A stretch of DNA of 64,000 bases, taken from positions 1-64,000 of the forward strand of contig RSEH01000204.1 of the NCBI GenBank assembly GCA_006503475.1, in the 5' to 3' direction. The notes under the pieces are model-generated. The model was not told where the DNA came from. It saw only the letters and a program-made list of their open reading frames with translations, and did no database searches. Position numbers and translations under genes: made by a program. The stretch is from Stentor roeselii. Its lineage: Eukaryota; Ciliophora; Heterotrichea; Heterotrichida; Stentoridae. Positions 28,874 to 38,328 of the stretch are shown here, one piece after another (positions within the stretch are counted from its first letter, which is position 1; every line of letters starts with the position of its first letter).

Positions 28874-29782
28874 TTAATCATTCAAATACAAGCTCTTAAC
28901 AGGTGTAAACGAAGCTTTAATCCCTTTAAGTTCAAATCCTGAGTAAAACCTGGAGCTTTTCGCTTTAATTAAAGCAGGAGTCACATTTCTAATCGGTGAC
29001 TTATTTTTTTTCCTCACGACTTCAATCAAATTCATAGATTTCGTGATTTTCGAGTCAAAAGTTTTCTCTTCTTTTCGACTATTAAAGTACTCTTTAGGCG
29101 GAGATATTTTCTTAAAAATCTCAGGTAACTGTCCAGAAGTACTCGAAGGTGTTAAACTTCTCATCAAAAAGTTCATCCAAGGGTGAAAAGAAGCTCTTGG
29201 GTGTTCTTTCAAGTGCCTTTTATTATAAAGGTTAACCGAGCAAAACATCGGCGACTGTCTTAAAGACTTGATACTATTTTGAAGTATTCTGCAATATTCA
29301 TTCGCCAAGCAGCTTCTAGCCAGGGTGTCAACAATTTCAAATAAAATGTCGTAAAACTCAGCAAATGTCAGTCCGAGTTTGTTGGAAAAGTCGAAAGAAT
29401 TGTCTTGTTTCGAGTTCAACTTGATCAGGCTGGGGTTTCCAAGTGACTGCGGGTTTGACTTGTAAAGAACTTCGACTAACTGCTCATGAACTTCTCGTGA
29501 TAATGCTCGATGTGACCCTGGGTTTAAAAAGTGCCATAATTGGAAGACTGTCTGGAAATAAGGAGATGCACGCTTTAGTTCTACTCGTTTTGCTAGAGAT
29601 GTTATTGGGTACAGGTCTAGAACTTTTAAAGACTCACGAAAGATAAATACGTGTTGACCGTCGGAGGTTATTGTGTTCGTGTTTGAGATGCAGGATTGAC
29701 GACCTACTCGCCATTTACTTGCACCTCGGAAGGATGAATACGGACGGGCAATTATTTCGATTTCGTATAAGATACTTTCCAT
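28874..29782 (-). CDS. Protein of unknown function
   Basis: A 302-residue protein. Residues 1-200 look globular, with a helical middle portion (LTFAEFYDILFEIVDTLARSC and neighbours). The last 100 residues are basic and Ser/Pro-rich. No family is recognised. It is divergent from the SHMT gene (144 bp between starts) and convergent with the preceding gene. Confidence 0.7.
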   Translation of the reverse strand: MESILYEIEIIARPYSSFRGASKWRVGRQSCISNTNTITSDGQHVFIFRESLKVLDLYPITSLAKRVELKRASPYFQTVFQLWHFLNPGSHRALSREVHEQLVEVLYKSNPQSLGNPSLIKLNSKQDNSFDFSNKLGLTFAEFYDILFEIVDTLARSCLANEYCRILQNSIKSLRQSPMFCSVNLYNKRHLKEHPRASFHPWMNFLMRSLTPSSTSGQLPEIFKKISPPKEYFNSRKEEKTFDSKITKSMNLIEVVRKKNKSPIRNVTPALIKAKSSRFYSGFELKGIKASFTPVKSLYLND

Positions 29783-29926
29783 TGTTTATAGAAATATTTT
29801 ACATTATTCAAGAGTTTAAGGATGGAAGGTGTCTTAAATTATTAAGAATTGAGTAATGTTAAATTTTTTAGTTTCCTGTTTAAGCCATTCATATTTGATA
29901 CTTTATTAAAGATACTGGTAATAAAT
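29783..29926. promoter_or_regulatory. 144-bp divergent intergenic region upstream of SHMT
   Basis: This is the start-to-start interval of two divergent genes. It is AT-rich with no recognisable motif. An open frame runs leftward from the SHMT start without another ATG. Confidence 0.4.
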
Positions 29927-31279
29927 ATGGACCCTCATCTATCTGACGTGGACCCAGAACTTTTCGACCTGATAGAAAAAGAAAAGTGTCGTCAATTCAC
30001 AGGTATCGAGTTGATCGCATCAGAAAATTTCACCTCTCAAGCTGTGATGGACTGTTTAGGTTCATGTCTAACCAACAAGTACAGTGAAGGTCTTCCATAT
30101 AAAAGATACTACGGAGGAAATGAGTTCATTGATGAAATCGAGTCTCTCTGTCAGCGTCGTGCTTTATCAGCTTACAAACTAGACAGTTCAACATGGGGAG
30201 TAAACGTGCAGCCCTACTCAGGAAGTCCCGCGAATTTCGAGGTCTACACAGCTCTTCTACAGCCACAAGACCGAATAATGGGCCTGGGGCTTCCATCAGG
30301 GGGGCACTTGACTCACGGTTACTACACTGCAAAGAAGAAGATCTCAGCAAGTTCAATTTACTTCCAGTCACTTCCCTACGGACTCTGCAAAGAAACAGGC
30401 CAAATCGACTATGAAGCTTTAGAAAGTACTGCAAAGGTCTTTCTACCTAAATTAATCATTGCTGGAGCAAGTGCTTATCCAAGAGATTATAACTATCAAA
30501 GGTTTAAAGATATCTGCACAGCTGTTGGCGCTCTCTTCATGGTCGACATGGCGCATTTCTCAGGACTTGTCGCAGGTGGAGTCGTGAATAACCCTTTTGA
30601 CTTCGCTGATATCGTCACCACCACGACTCACAAAACAATGAGAGGCCCTCGAGGCGCTTTGATTTTTTACAAGAAACAATTTGAAGACCAGATCAACTCA
30701 GCAGTCTTCCCCGCTCTTCAAGGTGGTCCTCATAATAACGCGATTGCAGGAATTGCGACTCAGTTAAGAGAATTGAATTCAGAAGACTTCAGGAATTATA
30801 GTTTGAAAGTCGTGGCCAATGCCAAGGCATTGGCTGATTCACTTTCTGGCTTCGGGTATCAACTGGTGTCTGGAGGGACTGATAATCATCTGGTCCTTTG
30901 GGACTTAAGGGCTTTGAAACTGACAGGAAATAAAGTAGAGAAAGTTTGTGATGCTGTTAAAATTACTCTTAATAAAAACTCGGTACCTGGAGATACCTCT
31001 GCACTTACTCCTGGAGGTGTTAGGGTCGGCACTCCTGCTATGACTACTCGTGGAGCGAATGAGGAGGACTTTAAGGTTATTGCTGGGTTTTTACATAGAG
31101 TTGTTCAGATTTCACTTGAAATTCAGGAAAAACATGGAAGTAAGTTGGAAGGATTCCTTGCTGGAATTAAAGAAAATGGAAAGGTTCAAGAGTTGAGAAG
31201 AGATGTTGAAGAGTTTTCTGTTAGGTTTGTTATGCCTGGGTTTAATGTGGAGACGATGAAGTATAAAAGACTAGATTAA
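29927..31279 (+). CDS. SHMT: Serine hydroxymethyltransferase
   Basis: A 450-residue PLP enzyme that interconverts serine and glycine and charges tetrahydrofolate with one carbon. The ATG at 29927 gives [20 protein letters not shown], the usual cytosolic N terminus. Conserved blocks: [78 protein letters not shown], and the PLP-lysine motif [17 protein letters not shown]. The C-terminal domain ends normally. There is no presequence, so a cytosolic enzyme is likely; an in-frame upstream extension lacks an ATG. This is a single exon. The next gene follows 58 nt downstream. Confidence 0.96.
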   Translation: MDPHLSDVDPELFDLIEKEKCRQFTGIELIASENFTSQAVMDCLGSCLTNKYSEGLPYKRYYGGNEFIDEIESLCQRRALSAYKLDSSTWGVNVQPYSGSPANFEVYTALLQPQDRIMGLGLPSGGHLTHGYYTAKKKISASSIYFQSLPYGLCKETGQIDYEALESTAKVFLPKLIIAGASAYPRDYNYQRFKDICTAVGALFMVDMAHFSGLVAGGVVNNPFDFADIVTTTTHKTMRGPRGALIFYKKQFEDQINSAVFPALQGGPHNNAIAGIATQLRELNSEDFRNYSLKVVANAKALADSLSGFGYQLVSGGTDNHLVLWDLRALKLTGNKVEKVCDAVKITLNKNSVPGDTSALTPGGVRVGTPAMTTRGANEEDFKVIAGFLHRVVQISLEIQEKHGSKLEGFLAGIKENGKVQELRRDVEEFSVRFVMPGFNVETMKYKRLD

Positions 31280-31337
31280 AGATTTTAGGAATTTTTTTGG
31301 AAGTTTTAAAACTTTTGGTTTAAATTGGGAAGAGTTG

Positions 31338-32417
31338 ATGAAGACTGATAAAGAGAATATGGAATCTCAGAGTGAGTTTAAAGAAGAAAAACAACTGACG
31401 TTTAACCACAACTCTTTTTTTGAGCTGCCTCCTCTTTGTGGCCTGAAAAAACAACTGAACCAGTCCCCACGTCGTCGAATAATTACTTTAAAACTTCCAA
31501 AAGTAGAGCTTTCTTCAAAAGACACTCATTATTCCGGATTTCCTCTTTCTTTACTCTCTCAAAATCCTGACAATAGAAAACTTTCAATGAGTGTCGACTG
31601 TCGGTTAAAAGAACAGTCCTTATTAAGCACCTCTCCTTTAAAATCAAAAATAAACAACTACCAACTTTTTCTTGAAGACTCTTCGAAACTCAAACATCGA
31701 CGAGCGCGACTTTCTTCTTTGCAAGTCAGACTAAAGCGAAAAATGGCTGGGTTTAAAGGCAGGCCGACGAAAACTCCTTCAAAAGAAAATATTTTAATTC
31801 AAGGTCAGGCAAAACCATCGAAAGAACCGATAAACGTCTTGCCAGTCAATGAAAATTCTTTATTTTGTGTTGGGAAGAACTTTAGACTTGCTGTTGAAAG
31901 CAAGTTTTTAAGTGTTTTTGAAGAAGTTGATATTAATAAAACTGGAGTGATTGTCTTAGATGACTTTATCAACCTCGTCATTTTTAGGAGCTTGAAAGAA
32001 GGAGAAAAACATGAAAATTACTTTCAGATCAAGCAAAAGTCACTTGAAATGTTTCATTTGTTTTACTTTGTCACTGGAAAGAGCAAGGTTCAGAAAAATG
32101 ATTTTTTTGCGGTTTGCTCGGTTTTTGAGTACTTTTTTAGCCACTTGCAACCGAATGACATGCTGAAGTTGGAAGGACTTAAAATGCTTTTAGAGAAGTT
32201 AGAAGAAATGAAGCAGGTTTTTACTTGTTATAGTAAAAGAGATGTGGTTGATGACAGGGAGTTTAAAAGTTTATTGGCTTGTGCCCAGGTTGATGATATT
32301 TTCTTGATTTTAAATCTGCTTTTTTCAGAACCTGTTAATTTTTCCAGGTTTTTGTTGTACTTGCCGATATTTTTACATGTTCATAAAGAATTGACTAGCA
32401 ACTCGGTTTTAAATTAA
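31338..32417 (+). CDS. EF-hand-containing protein
   Basis: A 359-residue protein starting at the ATG at 31338. The first 170 residues are disordered and basic (many Ser, Lys, Arg). The C-terminal half is helical with one recognisable EF-hand-like loop, DINKTGVIVLDD at about 198-209. It has D, N, T, G, I and D at the expected positions, but Asp instead of Glu at position 12, so calcium affinity may be weak. Helical pairs after it could be degenerate EF-hands. Function unknown; a calcium-responsive cytoskeletal protein is one possibility. Confidence 0.68.
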   Translation: MKTDKENMESQSEFKEEKQLTFNHNSFFELPPLCGLKKQLNQSPRRRIITLKLPKVELSSKDTHYSGFPLSLLSQNPDNRKLSMSVDCRLKEQSLLSTSPLKSKINNYQLFLEDSSKLKHRRARLSSLQVRLKRKMAGFKGRPTKTPSKENILIQGQAKPSKEPINVLPVNENSLFCVGKNFRLAVESKFLSVFEEVDINKTGVIVLDDFINLVIFRSLKEGEKHENYFQIKQKSLEMFHLFYFVTGKSKVQKNDFFAVCSVFEYFFSHLQPNDMLKLEGLKMLLEKLEEMKQVFTCYSKRDVVDDREFKSLLACAQVDDIFLILNLLFSEPVNFSRFLLYLPIFLHVHKELTSNSVLN

Positions 32418-33391
32418 TTAAGTGGAATAATTTTTACTTTTTTTATATGGTTGGCAAGGTTGAGGATTTTTTAGATTTGTTTAATTTTGAAGGTTTTCTT
32501 GAATTTTTAGAAGATCAGAGGGTCTTGGTTTGTCTACAATTTTTTTATCTTTTTGTTAGCTTTGATTGTCAGGTGAAGTTTCAGTCATTACATCAGGAGA
32601 TAATAATGATTGATTTACATTGATTTTTAGAAATTTAGTCTTGAAAGGTACTGAAAAGCTTTTAAAGTCGTTAAAAACTGCTTCTGGATGATAGGGCTGT
32701 ATTTTAGAAGTAGACTTTTATGGAGTGAGTGAGTCTTCATCTTCAATGGATATTTCTACAATATGAAGTTATAGACATTATCAAATACCTTATAGATATT
32801 TGTAATAGCCTTCTAAATTTCTATAAATAGCATCTTCTACAATACACATTAAGATATCTTTTGAAGCTTTATTTAAAATTAGACATTTCAAACGATTGTA
32901 GACAAATATTTTATAATTAATAAACCTTTATATCTTAGATAATAATTTTATTTTCTAGTTGATTAGTTTAAATTTAGAGCTTATATCAATGTCATCTTTC
33001 GGTTGAATTATTATATAAATCTACATTCGGTTTAAATTATTCTCATCATTAGTTACTGCTGATAATTTTTTTTCAACTTCTCGTTAATTATGAGTAAAAC
33101 TTACAATTGATATAAACATTCTCATCATCTCTTTAAATATCACATAAAATCTCCAACTGATATCAATTCTAAATTTATTTGTATACCACTTTTCACAAAT
33201 TTTACTTCAAACCCTTCAATCAACTTAATTCCAACACTAAAAAATCATCTAAATCCAAATAAATCCACTCTAAAAATCTTTCAAATAAATCCAGTCATCA
33301 AAAGTATTAAAAATCCCAAGATTGAAACCTAATAACATCAAAATAAAATAACCACTCACTAATGCCCTACTTAACCCGTTCTAAATCAAAC
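32418..33391. other. Intergenic DNA with one possible short gene
   Basis: These 974 bases are mostly AT-rich. Only 32447-32623 holds a possible short gene, listed separately. The remainder has dense stops. Confidence 0.5.
32447..32623 (+). CDS. Possible 58-residue small protein
   Basis: An ATG-initiated frame 29 nt after the preceding stop, ending in TGA. The peptide is Phe/Leu-rich with acidic residues (MVGKVEDFLDLFNFEGFLEF start) and resembles a short amphipathic or hydrophobic chain. The spacing matches that of real neighbouring genes, but the length is close to what chance allows. Confidence 0.25.
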   Translation: MVGKVEDFLDLFNFEGFLEFLEDQRVLVCLQFFYLFVSFDCQVKFQSLHQEIIMIDLH

Positions 33392-33925
33392 TTACTGCAT
33401 GGCACTCACATTGAAACTTTGTCTAAAGCTAGTAGAAGTCCTATTGCCATGTCTCCTTCCCGGTGACAAGCTAGTACTAGGTCTAGTAAAAGTTTCCCTT
33501 TCATCCTTTTTCTTCTTAATGGCCTTTTCAATAAGCCTCGTAAGTCTATCAGCTTTTGACTGACTAAGTCCAGGAAACTGTTCCTTGACCTTAGCCAAGG
33601 CATTATCTTCCTTAGAACTCTGCAAAACAACACTTCCATTAGTAAACTGTTTCAAATACCTATTTTTTTTCTGCTCATAAACCACATGTTCCCGATACTG
33701 AGACCTACAACTCTTCCTTTTCTTAAAATTCGAAGGATTCATCAAAGGTTCAAAAAATTTGAAATCATGTTGAACCTCATCAGGTCTTCGATTATGAATA
33801 AAAAGTCGAAAATCAATAAACCTTTGATCAGGCAGTCCTTGTTTCAAATAAAAAGGTAAAACTTTCTTCTTTTCCTTAAAAACCCTGAATTTTTTCAAGG
33901 CACTTTTGACTTTCCGTTCCTCCAT
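33392..33925 (-). CDS. Basic protein of unknown function, 2 nt after cyclophilin
   Basis: A 177-residue, strongly basic protein (about one quarter Lys/Arg). Its central helical region contains KADRLTRLIEKAIKKKKDER, and the tail is Ser/Arg-rich. No family is recognised; nucleic-acid or cytoskeleton binding is possible. Its ATG begins just 2 nt after the cyclophilin stop codon on the same strand, too little for an independent 5' UTR and promoter unless transcription starts inside the cyclophilin coding region or the two are co-transcribed. Confidence 0.7.
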   Translation of the reverse strand: MEERKVKSALKKFRVFKEKKKVLPFYLKQGLPDQRFIDFRLFIHNRRPDEVQHDFKFFEPLMNPSNFKKRKSCRSQYREHVVYEQKKNRYLKQFTNGSVVLQSSKEDNALAKVKEQFPGLSQSKADRLTRLIEKAIKKKKDERETFTRPSTSLSPGRRHGNRTSTSFRQSFNVSAMQ

Positions 33926-33927
33926 TA

Positions 33928-34090
33928 CTAATTACTTTTAGCTATTTCTCCACAGTCTTCAATCACAATTCTTCCTCGGGTAGTTCCTGCATTAGTCCCC
34001 ATTGCTTCAATCTTTTTTACCACATCCCATCCTTCGACGACCCTTCCAAAAACTGTGTGTTTTCCGTCAAGCCATGGACAAGGAATAACT

Positions 34091-34125
<35 letters not shown>

Positions 34126-34476
34126 TGCATTCGCCATGCTTAGAAGGCCTTCAGTGTCGTGTTTTAATTTGAAGTTTTCGTCTGGGAACTTCGCTCCGTA
34201 AATGCTCCACCCGCCTGTTCCGTTTCCATTTGTAAAGTCTCCACCTTGGCACATGAACTTCGGAATGACTCGGTGAAATACGGAACCTTTGTAACTTAGT
34301 GGCTTACCTTGAAGCTTTATTTCACTTTCGCCTGTGCACAGCTGACGGAAATTCTCAGCGGTCTTTGGAACTACGTCGCTACGCAACTCGAAGACGATTC
34401 GGCCTAAGGAGACTTCTTTACCTGATATGTCGAAGAAGACACGTGGAAGCTTTGTTGAGAAAAAACGACCCAGCAT
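33928..34476 (-). CDS. Mitochondrial-type cyclophilin (peptidyl-prolyl isomerase)
   Basis: A 182-residue single-domain cyclophilin. An N-terminal [11 protein letters not shown] leader fits a short mitochondrial presequence. The catalytic core follows: [37 protein letters not shown] with the catalytic Arg, [23 protein letters not shown], and [14 protein letters not shown] with the cyclosporin-contact Trp. It catalyses cis-trans isomerisation of Xaa-Pro bonds; the mitochondrial form in animals (PPIF) regulates the permeability transition. The 5' flank on the coding strand is C/A-rich, with aatcctaaaa-like elements. A decayed relative lies at 37580-38000. Confidence 0.94.
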
Positions 34477-35675
34477 TTTTATTTCGGTTCTTTTTGCATG
34501 GAAGTTTTATGAATGAAGATATTTTGAAGGATTTTTAGGAATTTTAGGAGATTTTTTAATGATTTTTTAAGATTTTGTCAATTTAAAAATGAATCAAATA
34601 GGTAAATAGATGAATCTCTAGTAAAGTGAATTGATAATCACAGAGCAATTTATATTGAATTTTAATAAGATTCGTGAGTTTGATGAATTGGAATATTGAA
34701 GAAAAAAAAATTTAGATTTTTGGTAATTTATTACTTAAAAATTTTTATTTTAATTGTTAAATTTTATCACTAATGTAATAGTAAATCTACAGCATCAAAT
34801 TAAAATCATTATAAAATAATCTTATGTTAAATAAATAATTCATCTTATGAAATTAACAAACAAAACTCATCATAACGACTATCTTGATTGAGATATGATT
34901 CTAATAAATGTTATAAAATTAATTAAAATATAATAATTAATTCATTTTTATCTCTATATAATTAAAGCCTAAACTTTCCATATCATTCTAAGTAATCTTT
35001 TATTTTACTCTCTTCGATCTTGATTGGGTTCCATTCTCTTTATTGCATGCCATTCAAAGATTTTCCTCGAATTTTTTTAATATTATTGTCTATAATTACT
35101 TTATCATTATCTTACAGTGTTTTTAATGAATAGCTGCATAACCAAAAACAATTTAAAACGTTGAAAATTCTACAATCTTGCTTTATTTTTTAATCTTGTT
35201 CATTTATAAAATCAAAATTTACTTCAAAATAATGAATAATAAATCAATTAGATTTCAGAGGGTAATTATCTAAACCTTCACTGTTCCTAGTATTTCGAAT
35301 TAATCAATAATTTCGTTGTTGAAAAATTTTAAACTTTATATCTTTTCCTAAATTCAATGAAAGTTGTCCAATCCTAAATTTTTCTTTCGTTGAAAAATAA
35401 TCTAAGCTCCTCTTGCCCTGACAAGAAGAAATAATTACAATAATTATTTAAGGTACCTGCAATTTCATTATAAGACATCTAGAAGAGCAGTTTTTTTAAA
35501 ATCTGACTCTTTGTTAATATGCGAAAGCTAATCGATCTATTGCTTGAGGAGTGAGGCCTTCCAAATAACTTTAATACTTTTTCGAAATTAGAACCTTTGA
35601 ATCCCATGTTGCAACAAGAGTGAAAAACGAGTTTAAACCATTACAGATTCAAATTTAACCTGTAGAATATTATTA
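34477..35675. other. AT-rich gap, no gene seen
   Basis: This stretch of 1.2 kb is AT-rich with short homopolymers and dense stops. The last 200 bases before the WD40 gene are slightly richer in G and C but show no recognisable homology. Confidence 0.5.
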
Positions 35676-36890
35676 TTAAACCTTCCAAACCAATATTCTT
35701 TCAACTGAAACACTAACCAAAAGTCGTTCTGAATGCGAAAACTTGATAGAAGTGACTAAATTTTCATGTCCAACAAAAGTTTTCAAGTAATAGTTTTCAT
35801 CTTGACACCAAAGTTTCACACTCTTGTCATTAGAACCTGATGCAAAATAAAACTCATCCGAAGTCCATGCAAGGCTGCTAATCCAGCTGGAATGACTAAA
35901 AAACTTAAAAATTTCTCTGTCTTCTCCTACAGAAAAAGCTTTCAACGTTTTATCATCTGAGCAGCTTAAAATTTCATTTCTAACCCAATCAAACTTCACC
36001 CCCAGAACCCAACTAATATGAATTTCATAAACTTTCAGAATTTCCAAGTTTTCCACCTCAAAAATCACGATGCTTCCATCAGAGAGTCCAAGAAACAGAC
36101 GAGTTTCATCAGGGTTGATAGAAAAACTTCGAGGATCTGCTGAAAGTTTAGGACTTTTACAGGTTTTAAACTGGTTAATGAAGCACCATCGACAGACTTT
36201 TTCTTCTGTTGTGTAAAAAACTCTTTCGGACTTCTGGTCAAGGATTAACTGAAGAATTTGATGACTGGAATTTGTTAAATATTTTCGAGAGTTGTTTATC
36301 AAATTAAAGAGAACGATTGAAGATATCCCCATGTTTAATTTGCAGGTTGTTGAAAGGGCTAGAAACTCGCCATTAATTGAAGGTTTCATGTATTCTATCC
36401 AGTTGATGCTGTTGATTGAAATATATTTGGAAATTGCGAAAGTACTGAATACTTGGAAAAGTTCATTTGAAGGGCAGGTCCAAAGATAAATTTTAAAATT
36501 AGAGCATGCAGTGATTATTAAACTTTTGCATGGAATCACATCCAACTTCACAATAATTTCGTTGCCGTCAGAAGTGTAAGCAAGGTTCTTCACTGTTAAG
36601 TTCCAAATCGTAAAGGTTGTATCGTAGGATGTAGAAACAGCGAATTTTTCGTTGATAAACATGACAGTTTTGTTTACTTTGGCTGTTGAAAATTCTTGGA
36701 TTATGTATCCTGTATCAAGGTCCCATAATTTTATGGACAGGTCTGATGAGGATGTGATGATTTTAGTACATAAACTATCGATGTCTAGAGAGTTGATGTA
36801 ACTTGAGTGTCCTGCGATGAAATAGCCACTTGATGATAAATTTTGAAGGTTCTTGGCGAGTATTTTCTCAAATTTCACAGGTTTTTTCAT
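35676..36890 (-). CDS. WD40-repeat protein, paralogue A
   Basis: A 404-residue beta-propeller protein with about seven WD40 repeats from residue 22 to the end. Clear repeat endings include SSSDLSIKLWDLDTG (repeat 1), SGSNDKSVKLWCQDENYYL (repeat 6) and SVSVERILVWKV (repeat 7). Middle repeats are degenerate. The N terminus KKPVKFEKILAKNLQNLSSSGYF is shared with the gene at 54787-55980, so the two are paralogues in opposite orientation 18 kb apart. WD40 propellers act as protein-interaction platforms; the partner is unknown. This copy sits alone in AT-rich DNA with more than 1 kb on both sides. Confidence 0.88.
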   Translation of the reverse strand: MKKPVKFEKILAKNLQNLSSSGYFIAGHSSYINSLDIDSLCTKIITSSSDLSIKLWDLDTGYIIQEFSTAKVNKTVMFINEKFAVSTSYDTTFTIWNLTVKNLAYTSDGNEIIVKLDVIPCKSLIITACSNFKIYLWTCPSNELFQVFSTFAISKYISINSINWIEYMKPSINGEFLALSTTCKLNMGISSIVLFNLINNSRKYLTNSSHQILQLILDQKSERVFYTTEEKVCRWCFINQFKTCKSPKLSADPRSFSINPDETRLFLGLSDGSIVIFEVENLEILKVYEIHISWVLGVKFDWVRNEILSCSDDKTLKAFSVGEDREIFKFFSHSSWISSLAWTSDEFYFASGSNDKSVKLWCQDENYYLKTFVGHENLVTSIKFSHSERLLVSVSVERILVWKV

Positions 36891-38328
36891 TATTTATTAT
36901 GAGATTTGTTTTACATATATAGAGAAAACTATAACGAGAATCAATAAAGTATTAGAATCAATGAGATATGTAGTTGAATTTGAACTCTAATATAAGAATT
37001 TTTCAGTTTATGATCTGATATAATTAACTATTTAACAATGATAATACTGAAAGATGAAATTTAAACAACTTAGAAGTATTCTTCGATTATTTTAAGATTC
37101 CCAAATTAAGTAATTTGAACTAAAATATATATTCTCAAAAGCTTTTTCTTTTAATATTCTCATCTAAAGTTCTTGGCTGTCTTCAGCTTTAAAAAAATAA
37201 TTTCAGATATTCCTGAGTAAAAAGGGATCATTAGGTTTTCCTATAAGTTAATCTAATTTTCGTTAAAAATTCCTATATTTTTATGCTCGGATGATGTTTG
37301 AAAAGCTTTAGAGCTAGTTCATTATTAAAAATTTATCTTAAGGATATATTTTATCTTCCACATAGGTAGCTTTTAACTTAAAACTAGACTTTAAGGTTAT
37401 CTTCATGAAGACTCTCAAGATTTATAATCTTAAAGTTCATAAATGATAAATAAGATTTTTCTTGGTAAAATTAAAGGTTCTTTTTCGAACCTTGAAAACA
37501 AAAATTCAGAACTCTAAATATAAACTTATCCAATGTTAAATGACTAACAATAAATAATATATCTAATAAGATAAGCAAGGAATCTTCATTGTAATTCTCG
37601 CATCCCTTTATTAATTCCATCCTTAACAGTACCTAAGTAACTAATTGCTTCGATTCTTAACCTAACAGATATTTTATAATCACCTACCAAAGATTGTGTG
37701 TTTACAGTCTAGTTATTACAAAGAAGGACTGTAATCAAGAACTGAATAATGTTTGTGTTTAGACTGGATTAGAAATTCTAAGCAGACCTGCCTTATCATG
37801 TTCAACTTAAAGCTCTTTCCAGAAAAATTCTGACCATAGATCCTCTCTTCCTATCTACTCCGTTTGTGAGGTCTCCATCTTGTTTCTGAACATCTGAATC
37901 ACTCTGGAAGAAATATTTCCTGTTGCATTTTATTTATCTTAAAAGAGATTATTGAAATTCTTGCCTGTCTCTGGATTTGGTTGGTTTCTGCTTGATGATG
38001 ATCTTCTACTGTAAACTGTCTGCTATAAAGATGTACCTTGTAAAGGATAATTTAAAAAAGAATTGATAAAGCTCGGAATCGAAGAGACTGAAGGTGAAAG
38101 ATGAGGTATCTATTAATAATAAGACTATATAATGAGATTTTCTTAATCCCTGAAAAAATTACTTAAAATTTAGACTAAATCAACAACAGTGAAGTTAATC
38201 CTTATTAACTAAAAGTAAATTTCTTTATTTTTCGATAATATCAAGATACTCATCTCAAGTTTTTCCTTCATTTCTTCATAAACTATTATTAGTTGATTTC
38301 TTTTCAATATCTAGCATAATCTAATAAA
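36891..38328. other. Long gap containing a cyclophilin pseudogene
   Basis: These 1.4 kb are AT-rich except for 37580-38000, which is a decayed cyclophilin gene listed separately. The rest shows no coding signal. A perfect 7-bp inverted repeat around a T-rich loop lies at 37474-37493. Confidence 0.55.
37580..38000 (-). pseudogene. Decayed cyclophilin pseudogene
   Basis: No open frame remains, but the DNA aligns collinearly with the intact cyclophilin gene at 33928-34476 on the same strand. On the plus strand, attgcttcgattcttaacc (37643) matches attgcttcaatc at 34001. The segment accaaagattgtgtgttt matches ccaaaaactgtgtgtttt. The segment gaaggactgtaatcaagaactgaataatg matches the codons for the FFITV region. 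The segment ctactccgtttgtgaggtctccatcttg (37855) matches the codons for [10 protein letters not shown]. Many substitutions and indels separate the two. It may derive from this gene or another cyclophilin paralogue. Confidence 0.78.

Noticed and set aside
29849-29926. In-frame N-terminal extension of SHMT by 26 residues
   Set aside because: It would start at TTG. The first ATG (29927) gives the normal SHMT N terminus. The same reasoning trimmed the TTG starts at 26817 and 31335 and the GTG start at 51618.
33920-33935. A 16-nt GTA...AG intron candidate spanning the cyclophilin stop and the next ATG
   Set aside because: Removing it extends cyclophilin only by about 14 unrelated residues and does not join the two frames, so it does not explain the 2-nt gap. 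It also keeps neither frame's conserved sequence.
37474-37493. Perfect 7-bp inverted repeat with a T-rich loop
   Set aside because: This is a short hairpin expected by chance in AT-rich DNA. No gene end or RNA-like conservation is linked to it.
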